From NCBI RefSeq assembly GCF_051200825.1, contig NZ_CP195158.1, forward strand, positions 3,596,001 through 3,660,000: DNA of 64,000 bases. Direction: 5' to 3'. The DNA is from Formosa sp030427735 (GTDB lineage: Bacteria > Bacteroidota > Bacteroidia > Flavobacteriales > Flavobacteriaceae). The position numbers and the translations under genes were made by a program. Positions 34,227 through 44,101 of this stretch are shown here, piece by piece (the first letter of the stretch is position 1; each line of letters starts with the position of its first letter). The notes below the pieces were generated by a model. It saw only the letters and a program-made list of their open reading frames with translations, was not told the origin of the DNA and did not search any database.

Positions 34227-34252
34227 ATGCCTGATTTTTCAGGCATTTTTTA
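34227..34252 (+). terminator. hairpin terminator upstream of the TPR gene
   Basis: TGCCTGA-tttt-TCAGGCA followed by six T. It could end serS read-through or a small plus-strand transcript covering 34015-34140. Sequence between 34141 and 34226 shows nothing else. Confidence 0.75.
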
Positions 34253-34385
34253 TACCCTAAATTGTCTTTACTTCGCTATCTTTACAAGAAAACACTTCCT
34301 GTTTTGGAAGGCTAAAAAACTAGTTGCAATAGCAGTAAAAACTCATTTCTTAGCAACTAAACTCTTCAATAATTACACGTAAACT

Positions 34386-36167
34386 ATGAGATTTTTAATC
34401 GTAATATATGGCTTCCTTTTTTGTTCGGGCATGTTTGCTCAAGAAGACATTATTGCTAAAGAATATTTTAAAAATGGTGAATTTGAAAAAGCACTACTCG
34501 CTTATCAAAAACTACATAGCAAGAATCCGTTAAACATTAATAATACCTTAGCGTTGGTAGAAACCTACCAACAGCTAAAACAATATCCGGAAGCGCAAAC
34601 GCTATTAGAGCAAACCCTTACACAAACCAATTACCCAGCTTTTTATGTAGAACTGGGATACAATTTTGAGCTACAAAACAACAATACCAAAGCCGAAGAA
34701 AATTATAATATCGCATATACCAGTATAGATGCCAACCCCAATTATGTGTTTTCGGTTGCAAAAAGCTTTCAAACACATTCGCTTTTAGATTGGGCAATTA
34801 AATCTTACGAAAAAGCGATGGCCAATAACGACAATTTAAATTTTAACATGCAGTTAGCCCAAATCTATGGCGAACAGGGCGATGTAGAAAAAATGTTTGT
34901 AAGCTACACCAACTTTTTAGAAAAAAATCCTACTTATGTCGATGAAATTAAACGGGCATTTAGCGAATTTTTACACGAAAACGGTAGCGACCCGAATAAT
35001 GTTATGCTACGTAAAATTCTGCTAAAAAAAATACAGCAACAGCCCGATCTACTCTGGAACGATTTATTAAGCTGGTTATTTATCCAACAAAAAGAATTTA
35101 ATAAAGCCTTTGCACAAGAAAAAGCCATTTATAACCGTCAGCCCGAAAGCTTAGACCGCATTATAGATTTAGCCGAAATAACTGTAAAAGACCATGACCT
35201 AGAAATGGCCACAACCATTTACGATTATATTATAGACACAGCTCAAGATACAGATACTAAATTAGAAGCATATTACAATCTGCTTCAACTTAAAACCACT
35301 CAGGCTTCCACCAAAGATTATTATGCTATCAAACAAGAATACCGATCACTTTTCGACACTTATGGCCAGCAAACCCAAACCTTACAACTACAAATTGCCT
35401 ACGCCCACTTTTTAGCCTTTACAGAGCATTCTCCAGACCAAGCCGAACAGGCCTTAAAACACTGCTTAAGCTTATCGCTTAACGAACAACAAACAGCACA
35501 GGTAAAACTGGAATTGGCAGACATTCTGGTGCTCCAAGAAAAATTTAACGAAGCGCTTATTTATTACACACAAATACAGCGCAACCTAAAAAACAGTACG
35601 ATTTCACAAGAAGCGCGTTTTCGCGTTGCCAGAACCAGTTATTTTAAAGGCGATTTTAAATGGGCAGAATCGCAGCTTAACATACTTAAATCATCAACAT
35701 CGCAACTTATCGCTAATGATGCTCTAGAACTTAAACTATTGATATCCGACAATAAATACGAAGACTCAACCCAAACCGCACTAAAACAATATGCCAAAGC
35801 CGATTTATTGGCCTACCAAAATAAAATTCCCGAAGCCATAACCGTTTTAGATTCTGTTTTAAAACATCATAGCCAAGAACCCATTGCAGAACAAGCGCTG
35901 TATAAACAAGCCCAACTGTTAGAACTGCAAAAGGATTACACCTTGGCAGAAAACAATTACAACACTCTTTTAACAAGCCACACCAATAGTTTGCTTTTAG
36001 ACGATGCTTACTTTGCCTTAGCGCAACTCTACAACAACCATTTAGAGCAACCCGAAAAAGCAAAACCTTTATACGAGTATATCATTTTTAATTTCACCGA
36101 TAGCATCTATTTTGTCGAAGCCCGAAAACAGTACAGAAGTTTACGTGGCGATACGTTAAGCGAATAA
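34386..36167 (+). CDS. secreted TPR-repeat protein
   Basis: 593 residues with signal peptide (MRFLIVIYGFLFCSGMFAQ). At least ten TPR-like helix pairs run along the protein (YFKNGEFEKALLAYQKL near 27-43; IYYTQIQRN, YKQAQLLELQKDYTLAENNY near 520-540; ALAQLYNNHLEQPEKAKPLYEYI near 555-578). The last units resemble YbgF/outer-membrane assembly repeats. It is a periplasmic scaffold of unknown partner. The stop lies 4 bp before the GNAT gene, so this begins a run 34386-39174 of tightly packed plus-strand genes. Confidence 0.85.
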   Translation: MRFLIVIYGFLFCSGMFAQEDIIAKEYFKNGEFEKALLAYQKLHSKNPLNINNTLALVETYQQLKQYPEAQTLLEQTLTQTNYPAFYVELGYNFELQNNNTKAEENYNIAYTSIDANPNYVFSVAKSFQTHSLLDWAIKSYEKAMANNDNLNFNMQLAQIYGEQGDVEKMFVSYTNFLEKNPTYVDEIKRAFSEFLHENGSDPNNVMLRKILLKKIQQQPDLLWNDLLSWLFIQQKEFNKAFAQEKAIYNRQPESLDRIIDLAEITVKDHDLEMATTIYDYIIDTAQDTDTKLEAYYNLLQLKTTQASTKDYYAIKQEYRSLFDTYGQQTQTLQLQIAYAHFLAFTEHSPDQAEQALKHCLSLSLNEQQTAQVKLELADILVLQEKFNEALIYYTQIQRNLKNSTISQEARFRVARTSYFKGDFKWAESQLNILKSSTSQLIANDALELKLLISDNKYEDSTQTALKQYAKADLLAYQNKIPEAITVLDSVLKHHSQEPIAEQALYKQAQLLELQKDYTLAENNYNTLLTSHTNSLLLDDAYFALAQLYNNHLEQPEKAKPLYEYIIFNFTDSIYFVEARKQYRSLRGDTLSE

Positions 36168-36171
36168 AACC

Positions 36172-36687
36172 ATGACTATAGCAACTACAGACCGTTTAGA
36201 ACTTGCAGAACTGAACATAAACGATGCTCCGTTTATGCTTAAACTTATGAATACCCCGCACTGGTTAAAATTTATTGGAGACCGACAGATTAACTCTGTA
36301 GAAGATGCCAAATTAAACATACAAAACAACCACATTACCAGTTATAAAACTAACGGTTTTGGATTTTACAAAGTGCTTTTAAAAGAAGAAGACTATAAAC
36401 CTATTGGTTGTTGCGGACTCATAAAACGAAAAGAATTAGATGGCGTAGACATTGGTTTTGCATTTCTGCCAGAATACGAAGGTCGTGGCTTTGGCTACGA
36501 ATCGGCTTCGGCCATTCTTAAAATCGCACATTCCAAATTTAAATTAAACAGCATTTTAGCAATTACATTGCCAACTAATAAAAATTCCATTAAATTACTT
36601 GAAAAATTAGGCCTAACCTATCAAAAAACAGTAATTCCTTTTGAAGATGGTATAGAGTTGCTGTTATTTGCAAAAAAATTGATTTAA
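36172..36687 (+). CDS. GNAT-family N-acetyltransferase
   Basis: 171 residues. RimJ/RimL-like GNAT fold: TDRLELAELNINDAPFMLKLMN at the start, the acetyl-CoA-binding segment FLPEYEGRGFGYESASAIL near 102-120, and ITLPTNKNSIKLLEKLGL at 135-153. Substrate unknown. The stop codon is immediately followed by the ATG of the DUF4286 gene. Confidence 0.92.
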   Translation: MTIATTDRLELAELNINDAPFMLKLMNTPHWLKFIGDRQINSVEDAKLNIQNNHITSYKTNGFGFYKVLLKEEDYKPIGCCGLIKRKELDGVDIGFAFLPEYEGRGFGYESASAILKIAHSKFKLNSILAITLPTNKNSIKLLEKLGLTYQKTVIPFEDGIELLLFAKKLI

Positions 36688-37008
36688 ATGTATATCTATA
36701 ACGTAACCTCGAATGTAGACGACAGCATACACGACGAATGGTTAAAGTGGATGCAAACCGTACACATACCACAAGTATTGGCATGCAACACGTTTTACGA
36801 GGCTAAACTTACAAAGGTTTTGGTTGAAGAAGATATGGGCGGACAGACCTACTCGGTGCAATATCGCGCCAAAACACGCGAAGATTTAAACCGTTATTAC
36901 ACCAATTTTGCAGAAACGTTAAAAGCCGAAACCTTAAAGAAATTTGCAGATCGCGTACTATCATTCCGTACCGAATTAGAAGTTGTCGACATATACACCA
37001 CTAAATAA
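36688..37008 (+). CDS. DUF4286-family protein
   Basis: 106 residues beginning MYIYNVTSNVDDSIHDEWLKWM and containing FYEAKLTKVL and YSVQYRAKTREDLNRYY, the pattern of DUF4286 (ferredoxin-like fold, unknown role). In Bacteroidota it often precedes rsmA, as here. Starts directly after the GNAT stop codon. Confidence 0.92.
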   Translation: MYIYNVTSNVDDSIHDEWLKWMQTVHIPQVLACNTFYEAKLTKVLVEEDMGGQTYSVQYRAKTREDLNRYYTNFAETLKAETLKKFADRVLSFRTELEVVDIYTTK

Positions 37009-37015
37009 AAATAAC

Positions 37016-37795
37016 ATGACGGTTAAAGCAAAAAAACATTTAGGCCAACATTTCCTTACCGATGAAAGCATTGCAGAACGTATTGCAAACACGCTCTCGC
37101 TACAAGGCTACGACAATGTTTTGGAAATAGGCCCAGGAATGGGAGTTTTAACCAAATACCTGCTTCAGCGCAAAACAAAAACCCATGTTATAGAAATCGA
37201 TACCGAATCTGTAGAATATCTAAAAGCCAATTACCTAAATTTAGCCGATCGCATTATAGAAAAAGACTTTCTTAAATACGATATCAACCAAGTATTTAAT
37301 CAGCAACCTTTTGCTATTATTGGTAATTACCCATACAATATTTCATCGCAAATCGTTTTTAAGACCTTAGAATTACGCGATCAAATTCCAGAGTTTTCAG
37401 GCATGTTCCAAAAAGAAGTTGCCGAGCGTATTTGCGAAAAAGAAGGCAGTAAAACCTACGGCATCTTATCGGTACTTACACAAGCGTTTTACGATGCAGA
37501 ATACCTGTTTACAGTACCGCCGTCAGTATTTAATCCGCCTCCAAAAGTAGATTCGGGTGTATTGCGATTAACCCGAAAAGACAACTATAAATTAACCTGT
37601 AACGAAACCCTCCTTTTTAAAGTCGTTAAAACGGCATTTCAACAACGCAGAAAGACACTTCGTAACAGTTTAAAAACATTCAATTTAAGCGATAATTTAA
37701 GAGAAGATAGTATCTTTGGGCAACGTCCAGAACAATTATCGGTACAACAATTCATTAATCTAACAACACGTATAGAGCAAGATTTAAAAACGTAA
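37016..37795 (+). CDS. rsmA: 16S rRNA (adenine1518/1519-N6)-dimethyltransferase
   Basis: 259 residues from the ATG at 37016; an in-frame upstream ATG at 36983 would overlap the preceding gene by 26 bp and lacks family similarity. KKHLGQHFLTD (6-16), the SAM motif LEIGPGMGVLTKYL (36-49), acidic EIDTESVEYL, and the catalytic NYPYNISSQIVFK (about 103-115) identify KsgA/RsmA, which dimethylates two adenines in the 16S 3' hairpin. Confidence 0.97.
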   Translation: MTVKAKKHLGQHFLTDESIAERIANTLSLQGYDNVLEIGPGMGVLTKYLLQRKTKTHVIEIDTESVEYLKANYLNLADRIIEKDFLKYDINQVFNQQPFAIIGNYPYNISSQIVFKTLELRDQIPEFSGMFQKEVAERICEKEGSKTYGILSVLTQAFYDAEYLFTVPPSVFNPPPKVDSGVLRLTRKDNYKLTCNETLLFKVVKTAFQQRRKTLRNSLKTFNLSDNLREDSIFGQRPEQLSVQQFINLTTRIEQDLKT

Positions 37796-37800
37796 CAGTA

Positions 37801-39174
37801 GTGGAGGAAATCGATGATAACATCCAGTTTAAAATAAGCGACGAGCTTATAGAAAACGTAGAACGTTTAATAGCTTCTAAAGACGACCAGAACATCTTAG
37901 AGTTATTAAACGCATATCATCATGCCGATATTGCCGAAATTTTAGAAGAAACCGATGTCGAGCACGCCACTTACGTTATAAAATTACTAGATAGCGAAAA
38001 AACGGCCGAAGTATTAATGGAATTAGACGAGGATACTCGCGAAAAAATTCTAGCTACTTTATCCGCTAAAGAAATTGCCGAAGAAATTGAAGAACTCGAC
38101 ACCGACGACGCTGCCGATATCATTTCCGAACTTCCGCAAGACCGACAACAACACGTTATCTCGCAAATAGAAGACCACGAACACGCGCAAGACATTAAAG
38201 ACTTGTTGCGTTACGACGACAACGTAGCCGGTGGTTTAATGGCTAAAGAGCTGGTAAAAGTTAACGAAAACTGGAAAGTTACAGAATGTGTTAAAGAAAT
38301 GCGGGCACAAGCCGAAAACGTAACCCGTGTACATTCCATTTACGTGGTCGATAATAACGAAAAACTCATCGGCCGCCTCTCGCTAAAAGATCTCCTTATA
38401 GCTTCGCCCAGAGACCATATTTCTAACGTCTACATACCTAAAGTAGACTATGTTTATGTAGACGAAGATGTTGAAGAAGTAGCAAACATCATGCAAAAAT
38501 ACGATCTGGAAGCCATTCCAGTAGTCGATAAAAACAAAACCCTTTTGGGCCGTATTACCATCGACGATATTGTAGACGTTATTCGCGAAGAAGCCGAAAA
38601 AGATTATCAGCTTGCTGCCGGTATTACCCGCGATGTCGAAGCAGACGATAGCATCTGGAAACTTACAAAAGCCCGTTTACCTTGGCTACTTATAGGCATG
38701 TTTGGCGGTTTAGGTGCAGCCAGCATCATCAATGGCTTTAGCTTTGCCATGACCACCTACCCAAAATTACTCATATTTATACCTTTGGTACAAGCCACAG
38801 CCGGTAACGTAGGTGTACAATCTTCGGCAATCGTGGTACAGGGCCTAGCCAACAATACCGTAAAAGGCGAAATACTAAAACGCCTATTAAAAGAATTTAT
38901 GCTTGGCCTAGTTAACGGTATTGCCATTGCAATTATCGTATTACTCATCAGTCATTTTTTATTCAAAACTACCTACCTCGTATCTATAACCATAGGCATA
39001 GCCATAATTACCGTAATTATTATGGCAGCACTTATAGGTACGTTTATCCCAATATTTTTAGACAAACGCGGCATAGACCCCGCCGTTGCCACAGGGCCTT
39101 TTATTACCACCAGTAACGATGTTTTTGGTATTTTAATTTACTTCTCAATAGCCAAACTCATTTTAGGATTTTAA
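37801..39174 (+). CDS. mgtE: MgtE-type magnesium transporter
   Basis: 457 residues, with GTG as start codon five bases after rsmA. The N-terminal helical MgtE_N domain (to about 130, very acidic) precedes two CBS domains (about 135-260; VHSIYVVDNNEKLIGRL, IPVVDKNKTLLGRITIDDI) that sense Mg2+, then a five-helix membrane domain with the signature FIPLVQATAGNVGVQSSAIV near 320-339 and PFITTSNDVFGILIYF. A magnesium/cobalt channel in the inner membrane. Confidence 0.95.
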   Translation: MEEIDDNIQFKISDELIENVERLIASKDDQNILELLNAYHHADIAEILEETDVEHATYVIKLLDSEKTAEVLMELDEDTREKILATLSAKEIAEEIEELDTDDAADIISELPQDRQQHVISQIEDHEHAQDIKDLLRYDDNVAGGLMAKELVKVNENWKVTECVKEMRAQAENVTRVHSIYVVDNNEKLIGRLSLKDLLIASPRDHISNVYIPKVDYVYVDEDVEEVANIMQKYDLEAIPVVDKNKTLLGRITIDDIVDVIREEAEKDYQLAAGITRDVEADDSIWKLTKARLPWLLIGMFGGLGAASIINGFSFAMTTYPKLLIFIPLVQATAGNVGVQSSAIVVQGLANNTVKGEILKRLLKEFMLGLVNGIAIAIIVLLISHFLFKTTYLVSITIGIAIITVIIMAALIGTFIPIFLDKRGIDPAVATGPFITTSNDVFGILIYFSIAKLILGF

Positions 39175-39193
39175 TATAGGCGTTCCCTAACGG

Positions 39194-39267
39194 TCAGGCT
39201 TTCGCGACTCGCTTTTTTACGCTTTAGGCGCAAAAAGAGCTCAAACAAATCGCTCTATCCTTAACGC
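39194..39267 (-). repeat. conserved intergenic element, copy 2
   Basis: The minus strand reads GCGTTAAGGATAGAGCG, then GAGCTCTTTTTGCG ... CGTAAAAAAGCG, then GCGAAAGCCTGA, the same ordered blocks as 32471-32536. The stem arms in the middle differ in sequence but both copies keep a T-rich/A-rich complementary pair. It lies between mgtE and the dehydrogenase gene, opposite in orientation to both. Confidence 0.6.
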
Positions 39268-39302
39268 AAAACTTCGTAACTTAGCACACATTTTTCTAGA
39301 TT

Positions 39303-40241
39303 ATGAATATACTGCATCTCGACAGCAACCATCCATTATTAAAAGCGCAACTCGACGCACTGGGCCATATTAACCACGACGATTTCACTTCATCAAAATC
39401 AGAAATCGAAGCTAAAATACAGCAGTACGATGGCATCATTATTCGCAGCCGTTTTACAATCGATAAAGCATTTTTAGACGCGGCAACCAATCTAAAATTT
39501 ATTGGTCGTGTAGGGGCTGGCTTAGAAAACATCGACTGCGATTACGCGCAATCTAAAGGTATTTATCTTATTTCTGCCCCAGAAGGCAACCGCAATGCTG
39601 TAGGCGAACATGCCTTAGGCATGCTACTCGCTTTATTTAATAATCTTAATAAAGCCGATCGCGAAGTACGTGCAGGCCAATGGTTACGAGAAGCCAACAG
39701 AGGTATAGAATTAGACGGAAAAACAGTAGGAATTATTGGCTATGGCAATATGGGCAAAGCCTTTGCAAAAAAATTACGCGGTTTTGATGTTACCACATTG
39801 TGCTACGATATTAAAAACCAAGTAGGCGACGACAACGCTACTCAAGTAAGCCTAGCAGAGTTTCAAGAGCGTGTAGATGTGGTTAGCCTACATACACCAC
39901 AAACGCCCCTAACAGTTAACATGGTAAACACCAATTTTATTAACGGTTTTAAAAAACCCTTTTGGTTTATTAATACCGCACGCGGAAAAAGTGTGGTTAC
40001 AACCGATGTAGTTAAAGCGCTAAAAAACAAACAAATTTTAGGAGCAGGCTTAGATGTATTGGAATACGAAAAATCGTCGTTCGAAAATTTATTCACCCAC
40101 CAAGAGCTTCCTGAAGCCTTACAATATCTTATTCAGGCAGAAAACGTATTATTATCCCCACATATTGCAGGCTGGACAGTTGAGAGTAACATGAAACTCG
40201 CCCAAACGATAGTCGATAAAATTAAAGCAAAATTTAACTAA
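39303..40241 (+). CDS. D-2-hydroxyacid / D-3-phosphoglycerate dehydrogenase
   Basis: 312 residues. FIGRVGAGLENIDCDYAQSK (near 67-86), the NAD-binding GIIGYGNMGKAFAKKL (about 142-157), then NTARGKSVV and SPHIAGWTVES with the catalytic His, and E/R of the triad near GLDVLEYE. It lacks the ACT domain of long SerA proteins, as many Bacteroidota phosphoglycerate dehydrogenases do. The serine pathway role is likely but other 2-hydroxyacids cannot be excluded. Confidence 0.88.
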   Translation: MNILHLDSNHPLLKAQLDALGHINHDDFTSSKSEIEAKIQQYDGIIIRSRFTIDKAFLDAATNLKFIGRVGAGLENIDCDYAQSKGIYLISAPEGNRNAVGEHALGMLLALFNNLNKADREVRAGQWLREANRGIELDGKTVGIIGYGNMGKAFAKKLRGFDVTTLCYDIKNQVGDDNATQVSLAEFQERVDVVSLHTPQTPLTVNMVNTNFINGFKKPFWFINTARGKSVVTTDVVKALKNKQILGAGLDVLEYEKSSFENLFTHQELPEALQYLIQAENVLLSPHIAGWTVESNMKLAQTIVDKIKAKFN

Positions 40242-40266
40242 CTTTAAGGTGTTAAACACAAACACC

Positions 40267-40722
40267 ATGACATACGACGCCAAAACCCCAGAAGAATACA
40301 TTAATCTTTTACCTGAAGACCGCAAAACAGCGGTCTCTAAATTAAGAACTACCATTCTAAAACATCTTCCTAAAGGTTTTGAAGAAACCATAAGTTACGG
40401 CATGATAGGCTACGTTGTTCCGCATGCACTCTACCCTAACGGATACCACTGCGACCCCAAATTACCATTACCGTTTATGAACATTGCGTCTCAAAAAAAT
40501 TTTATTGCTGTATACCATAGCGGTATTTATGCAGACGACAATTTATTAGAGTGGTTTACCTCGGAATTCCCAAAACATTCTAAATACAAATTAGACATGG
40601 GCAAAAGCTGCATCCGGTTTAAAAAACCAGAAAGCATCCCTTTCGATCTTATTGGCGAATTAGCTACTAAAATAACTCCAGAACAATGGATTGATATATA
40701 TGAAAGCGCTATAAAACGTTAA
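40267..40722 (+). CDS. DUF1801-family protein
   Basis: 151 residues from the ATG at 40267; a GTG six codons earlier is in frame. YINLLPEDRKTAVSKLRTTI, YGMIGYVVP and GKSCIRFKKPESIPFDLI match the DUF1801/YdhG-like family, whose role is not established. It starts 25 bp after the dehydrogenase and may be co-transcribed. Confidence 0.9.
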   Translation: MTYDAKTPEEYINLLPEDRKTAVSKLRTTILKHLPKGFEETISYGMIGYVVPHALYPNGYHCDPKLPLPFMNIASQKNFIAVYHSGIYADDNLLEWFTSEFPKHSKYKLDMGKSCIRFKKPESIPFDLIGELATKITPEQWIDIYESAIKR

Positions 40723-40767
40723 TATCAAAAACATAATAAACGCATAACCACACTAAATACTCGACTC

Positions 40768-41154
40768 ATGAAAAACCGTGTTACTGGCCTAGGCGGCATA
40801 TTCTTTAAGACAAAAAATCCAGACATCACCAAAGCTTGGTACGCCAAACATTTAGGACTCCCAACAGACAACTACGGCTGTACCTTTTGGTGGAAAGACC
40901 AACAAAACAACGATTGCTCTACACAATGGTCGCCGTTTAAAGACGATACTACCTATTTTTCGCCAAGCGACAAACCCTTCATGATGAACTTTAGAGTAGA
41001 AAACCTAAAAGAACTTCTAGCCACATTAAAAGCCGAAGGTGTTACCGTAGTGGGAGAAATAGAAGAATACGACTACGGCAAGTTTGGCTGGATTTTAGAC
41101 CCCGAAGGGCATAAAATCGAGTTATGGGAACCTAACGACAGTGCTTTTTTATAG
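40768..41154 (+). CDS. VOC-family (glyoxalase-like) protein
   Basis: 128 residues. GIFFKTKNPDITKAWYAKHLGL (11-32) and YGKFGWILDPEGHKIELWEP (103-122) are the paired beta-alpha-beta-beta-beta motifs of the vicinal oxygen chelate fold, with E119 a likely metal ligand. The likely reaction is unknown; lone VOC proteins cover dioxygenase, lyase and resistance roles. Confidence 0.9.
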   Translation: MKNRVTGLGGIFFKTKNPDITKAWYAKHLGLPTDNYGCTFWWKDQQNNDCSTQWSPFKDDTTYFSPSDKPFMMNFRVENLKELLATLKAEGVTVVGEIEEYDYGKFGWILDPEGHKIELWEPNDSAFL

Positions 41155-41172
41155 CCTATAGCACCAAAGTGT

Positions 41173-43851
41173 TTAGTCGCCAGTACTTGTGCTGCTTTTC
41201 TTTTTACCAAACAAACCATTTAATAAATTATCGGCTGCCTTTTTTATCTGATCTGTTGTTACAGAGTCTTTCTTTTTAATCGCATCTGTTCCAATTGCCG
41301 AAGTGTCTTTAGAGTTGTTTCCGTTAATAAAATTATTTAAAGCATTCTTAACGGTATTGCTGCCTTCATTTATCAGTTTATCTTTTTGCATGGCAACCAA
41401 CTTATTGGTTAATTGTGTTGCCGTTGCACTTAGATCGGTATTAATTGTTGGGCTATTTACACGTCCGCCAATATTCGCCGTTACAGGTACTGTTAAGTTT
41501 TTAGCTTCTGCATTATTTAACGTTGCGAGTAATTTTTGGGCTTCGTCCCCTAAATATTTGGCTGGGACATCGAATGTAGCCTTATAATTTAAAGACTGGT
41601 CGAAACCATGACTTCCGGAGATATTAACTGCAATATCGTCGAATTTAAGATTAAATGGCTTCACATTTACTTGTCCGTCTTGAAATGTTAATGCCGTTTT
41701 TAAAGTTTTCGTCTCACCTTCATCAAAATTTAAAAACTCAAGACGATTAGTTAAAACAGAAAGTACTTTACTTTCTTGGGCAGTGACTTCATTAACCAAA
41801 ACTTCGGCTAAAGCATTTCCAGAAATGGTGTTAAGGTTTGGAGTTAAATCGGTATTTAACTGTCCATTAATTTCGAATCCTGAATTTAGAACACCTTCGA
41901 AAGCTCTGGCTAAAGGCGCTACCATTTGTAGCATATCCAAACCGTTAAAAGCATCAGCCAGATTTAAGCTTTGCATATTTAATTTCACATCGAAATCCGG
42001 AGTATTCGTTTTGGTAGACACAGCGCCGTTTAATGCAATTTGCCCATTAAAAATATCGGTCTTAAAATCGTTTAGGCTTACAGTTTCATCTTTTATATGT
42101 AACGTTGCCGAAGCATTTTTCAAAGCTAAATCATCATACAACACCGTATTGGCCTGCGCCACAAAAGTCGCATCTAAAAAAGCCGGAATTTTAAAAGCTT
42201 CCGTAGCAACGGCATCAGATTTCGCCTCCGCTGGTTTAGAAGTCCCTGATTCCGCTTTGTTTTCTGTTTCTTCATTTTCATGTTCAGACATAAAATCGTT
42301 TACTGCAAATGTGTTAGAATTTAAAGTAAATTGTCCTTTTAAAATCTCGTCATTAAACATATACCCTAACAAATTAGCAATAGACCCTTTAACCGATAAA
42401 TCTGTTTGCCCTGTTTTGGCTTCTAAAGCATTTAAAGTAACGTTTTCTGTGTTAAATGTAAGGTTTGCCTCAGATATTTGAAGCGGATGCTGCATGGAAT
42501 CAAAATCGAATTCGAAATCGTTCAAAGCTAAAGAACCGCTATTTTTAGTGTCTTGATAACGCCCACTTTCTATCGCTTTCATATCGAACATTGTAGATAA
42601 ATTAGCATCTAAAATACCCTGCATGCGTTGTTCGACAGAAAACGGATATGCCTGTGCTAAATTTCCTAAATTTATTCGTCCCTTTAAACGTGCATCAACC
42701 TGCGGATTACCCATAAGATTTTTAATAGTGGCATTGGCACTAAAAACATCTTGAGCAATTTTAAACGTAAGCGCATTTACAGTTACATAAGTATCGTCTA
42801 AAATACCTGTTTCATTTGCTATTTTGGTGTCGATAGTGATTTGAGACACCGATTGCGGCAAGTCTGGGTATTTAAATGATGCGTTATGAGACGTAATACC
42901 AATGTTAAAAGTTGGTATGTGTGTGTCGTCTACCACACCTTTTAGTTGCCCTTCTACCACAAAATCGCCTGTGGTTTGCACTTGGTCTATATCTTTAGAA
43001 TACGCCTTTGGAATTAACGCCAGAAAATTTTTAAAATCTGATGAAGGCGTTTTAAATGTTAGTGCCACTTCCTGACTGTTATCTTTAAGTGTTACAAAGC
43101 CATCGAACACTAATTTTAACTGATTAATTACAGCCGTATTTTCTAAAAAAGTATATGTATTTTGTTCTAAATCTATCCCCAACTTTGCATCTAAGCCAAT
43201 TGGAGTTTTAGTAAAATAATTCGTGCCATCCATATCTAAGGAAATCAACCCGCTTGTTTTGGTATCGAGTTCCGAAATTATGGCCGACAAATCGCCAGTT
43301 CCAGAGTGGTTTAAATCTGCCAATTCAAAAAACATTTTAGACTGGCTGTCGTGATATTTAATTTTAGAATTGGTAATATCGTATTGCTGAATCGACAAAG
43401 CTACCTCGCTAGGTGCATCTTCGGCGGTTGAAGCTGTAGGTTCTGTCGTCTTTTTGGCTATATCGTAATTTACCTTGCCTTCTTCATTTACAAACACATT
43501 AACAACAGCGCCATCGATACGAAATGAATTGATGACATAGGGTTCGGCAGCGCTATTAAACAGCGTAAAAAAAGGCAAATTAACAGTTGCATTTTTCGCC
43601 GCCACTAAAGTATCACCAGCAAACACATCGGTATTTATAATACGCATATTATTTACCTCAACATTAAGTTCTGGAAAACTCCTAATTAAACTGATATCTG
43701 CATCTTCAAAATCGAAATCTGCTGTTATATTTTTATTGACTGTAGATTTAACAACTTCTAAAATTTTTCCTTCAAACAAAAATGGAATTGCTATTAAAAC
43801 AACCAGTAATAACCCGATAATAGCTCCAAAAATTTTCAATAACTTTTTCAT
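41173..43851 (-). CDS. AsmA-family envelope protein
   Basis: 892 residues from the ATG at 43851, which starts the N-terminal anchor MKKLLKIFGAIIGLLLVVLI; an in-frame ATG ten codons upstream is less likely. The rest is a long beta-rich domain with AsmA N-terminal and C-terminal (AsmA_2) patterns: FEDADISLIRSFPELNVEV near 55-73, repeated LNDFEFDF/LNLADAF strands, and VNVKPFNLKFDDIAVNISGSHGF near 745-767. AsmA-like proteins are thought to act in lipid transport between membranes. A low-complexity E/K/S linker lies near 520-550. Confidence 0.85.
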   Translation of the reverse strand: MKKLLKIFGAIIGLLLVVLIAIPFLFEGKILEVVKSTVNKNITADFDFEDADISLIRSFPELNVEVNNMRIINTDVFAGDTLVAAKNATVNLPFFTLFNSAAEPYVINSFRIDGAVVNVFVNEEGKVNYDIAKKTTEPTASTAEDAPSEVALSIQQYDITNSKIKYHDSQSKMFFELADLNHSGTGDLSAIISELDTKTSGLISLDMDGTNYFTKTPIGLDAKLGIDLEQNTYTFLENTAVINQLKLVFDGFVTLKDNSQEVALTFKTPSSDFKNFLALIPKAYSKDIDQVQTTGDFVVEGQLKGVVDDTHIPTFNIGITSHNASFKYPDLPQSVSQITIDTKIANETGILDDTYVTVNALTFKIAQDVFSANATIKNLMGNPQVDARLKGRINLGNLAQAYPFSVEQRMQGILDANLSTMFDMKAIESGRYQDTKNSGSLALNDFEFDFDSMQHPLQISEANLTFNTENVTLNALEAKTGQTDLSVKGSIANLLGYMFNDEILKGQFTLNSNTFAVNDFMSEHENEETENKAESGTSKPAEAKSDAVATEAFKIPAFLDATFVAQANTVLYDDLALKNASATLHIKDETVSLNDFKTDIFNGQIALNGAVSTKTNTPDFDVKLNMQSLNLADAFNGLDMLQMVAPLARAFEGVLNSGFEINGQLNTDLTPNLNTISGNALAEVLVNEVTAQESKVLSVLTNRLEFLNFDEGETKTLKTALTFQDGQVNVKPFNLKFDDIAVNISGSHGFDQSLNYKATFDVPAKYLGDEAQKLLATLNNAEAKNLTVPVTANIGGRVNSPTINTDLSATATQLTNKLVAMQKDKLINEGSNTVKNALNNFINGNNSKDTSAIGTDAIKKKDSVTTDQIKKAADNLLNGLFGKKKSSTSTGD

Positions 43852-44101
43852 GTAATAGTACGCGCTTTGAATTTGCTGCATATTAGCAAAAATGCCACTA
43901 ATTTATTAACGCAATAAAAATTTAATATAATTTTAATACAACGCAGAATTGCGAAAAAGAACTATCAAAGCACTTGTATAAAGCATCAAACTGCTGCTAT
44001 AAACGCCTTCTAAATTGCTCAATCAAAAACTTATGTATTGTAAAACGCTTACATTTTTTTATTACCTTTAACATTACTAACCCTCTAAAAACAAATGTGT
44101 T

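Noticed and set aside
36983..37015. Upstream ATG start for rsmA
   Set aside because: It would overlap the DUF4286 gene and adds residues with no similarity to RsmA; the ATG at 37016 gives the canonical N-terminus.
41783..42481. 232-residue ORF antisense to the AsmA gene
   Set aside because: Complementary to a well-supported long gene; its composition (Ser/Phe/Ala-rich, no fold pattern) is typical of an antisense shadow.
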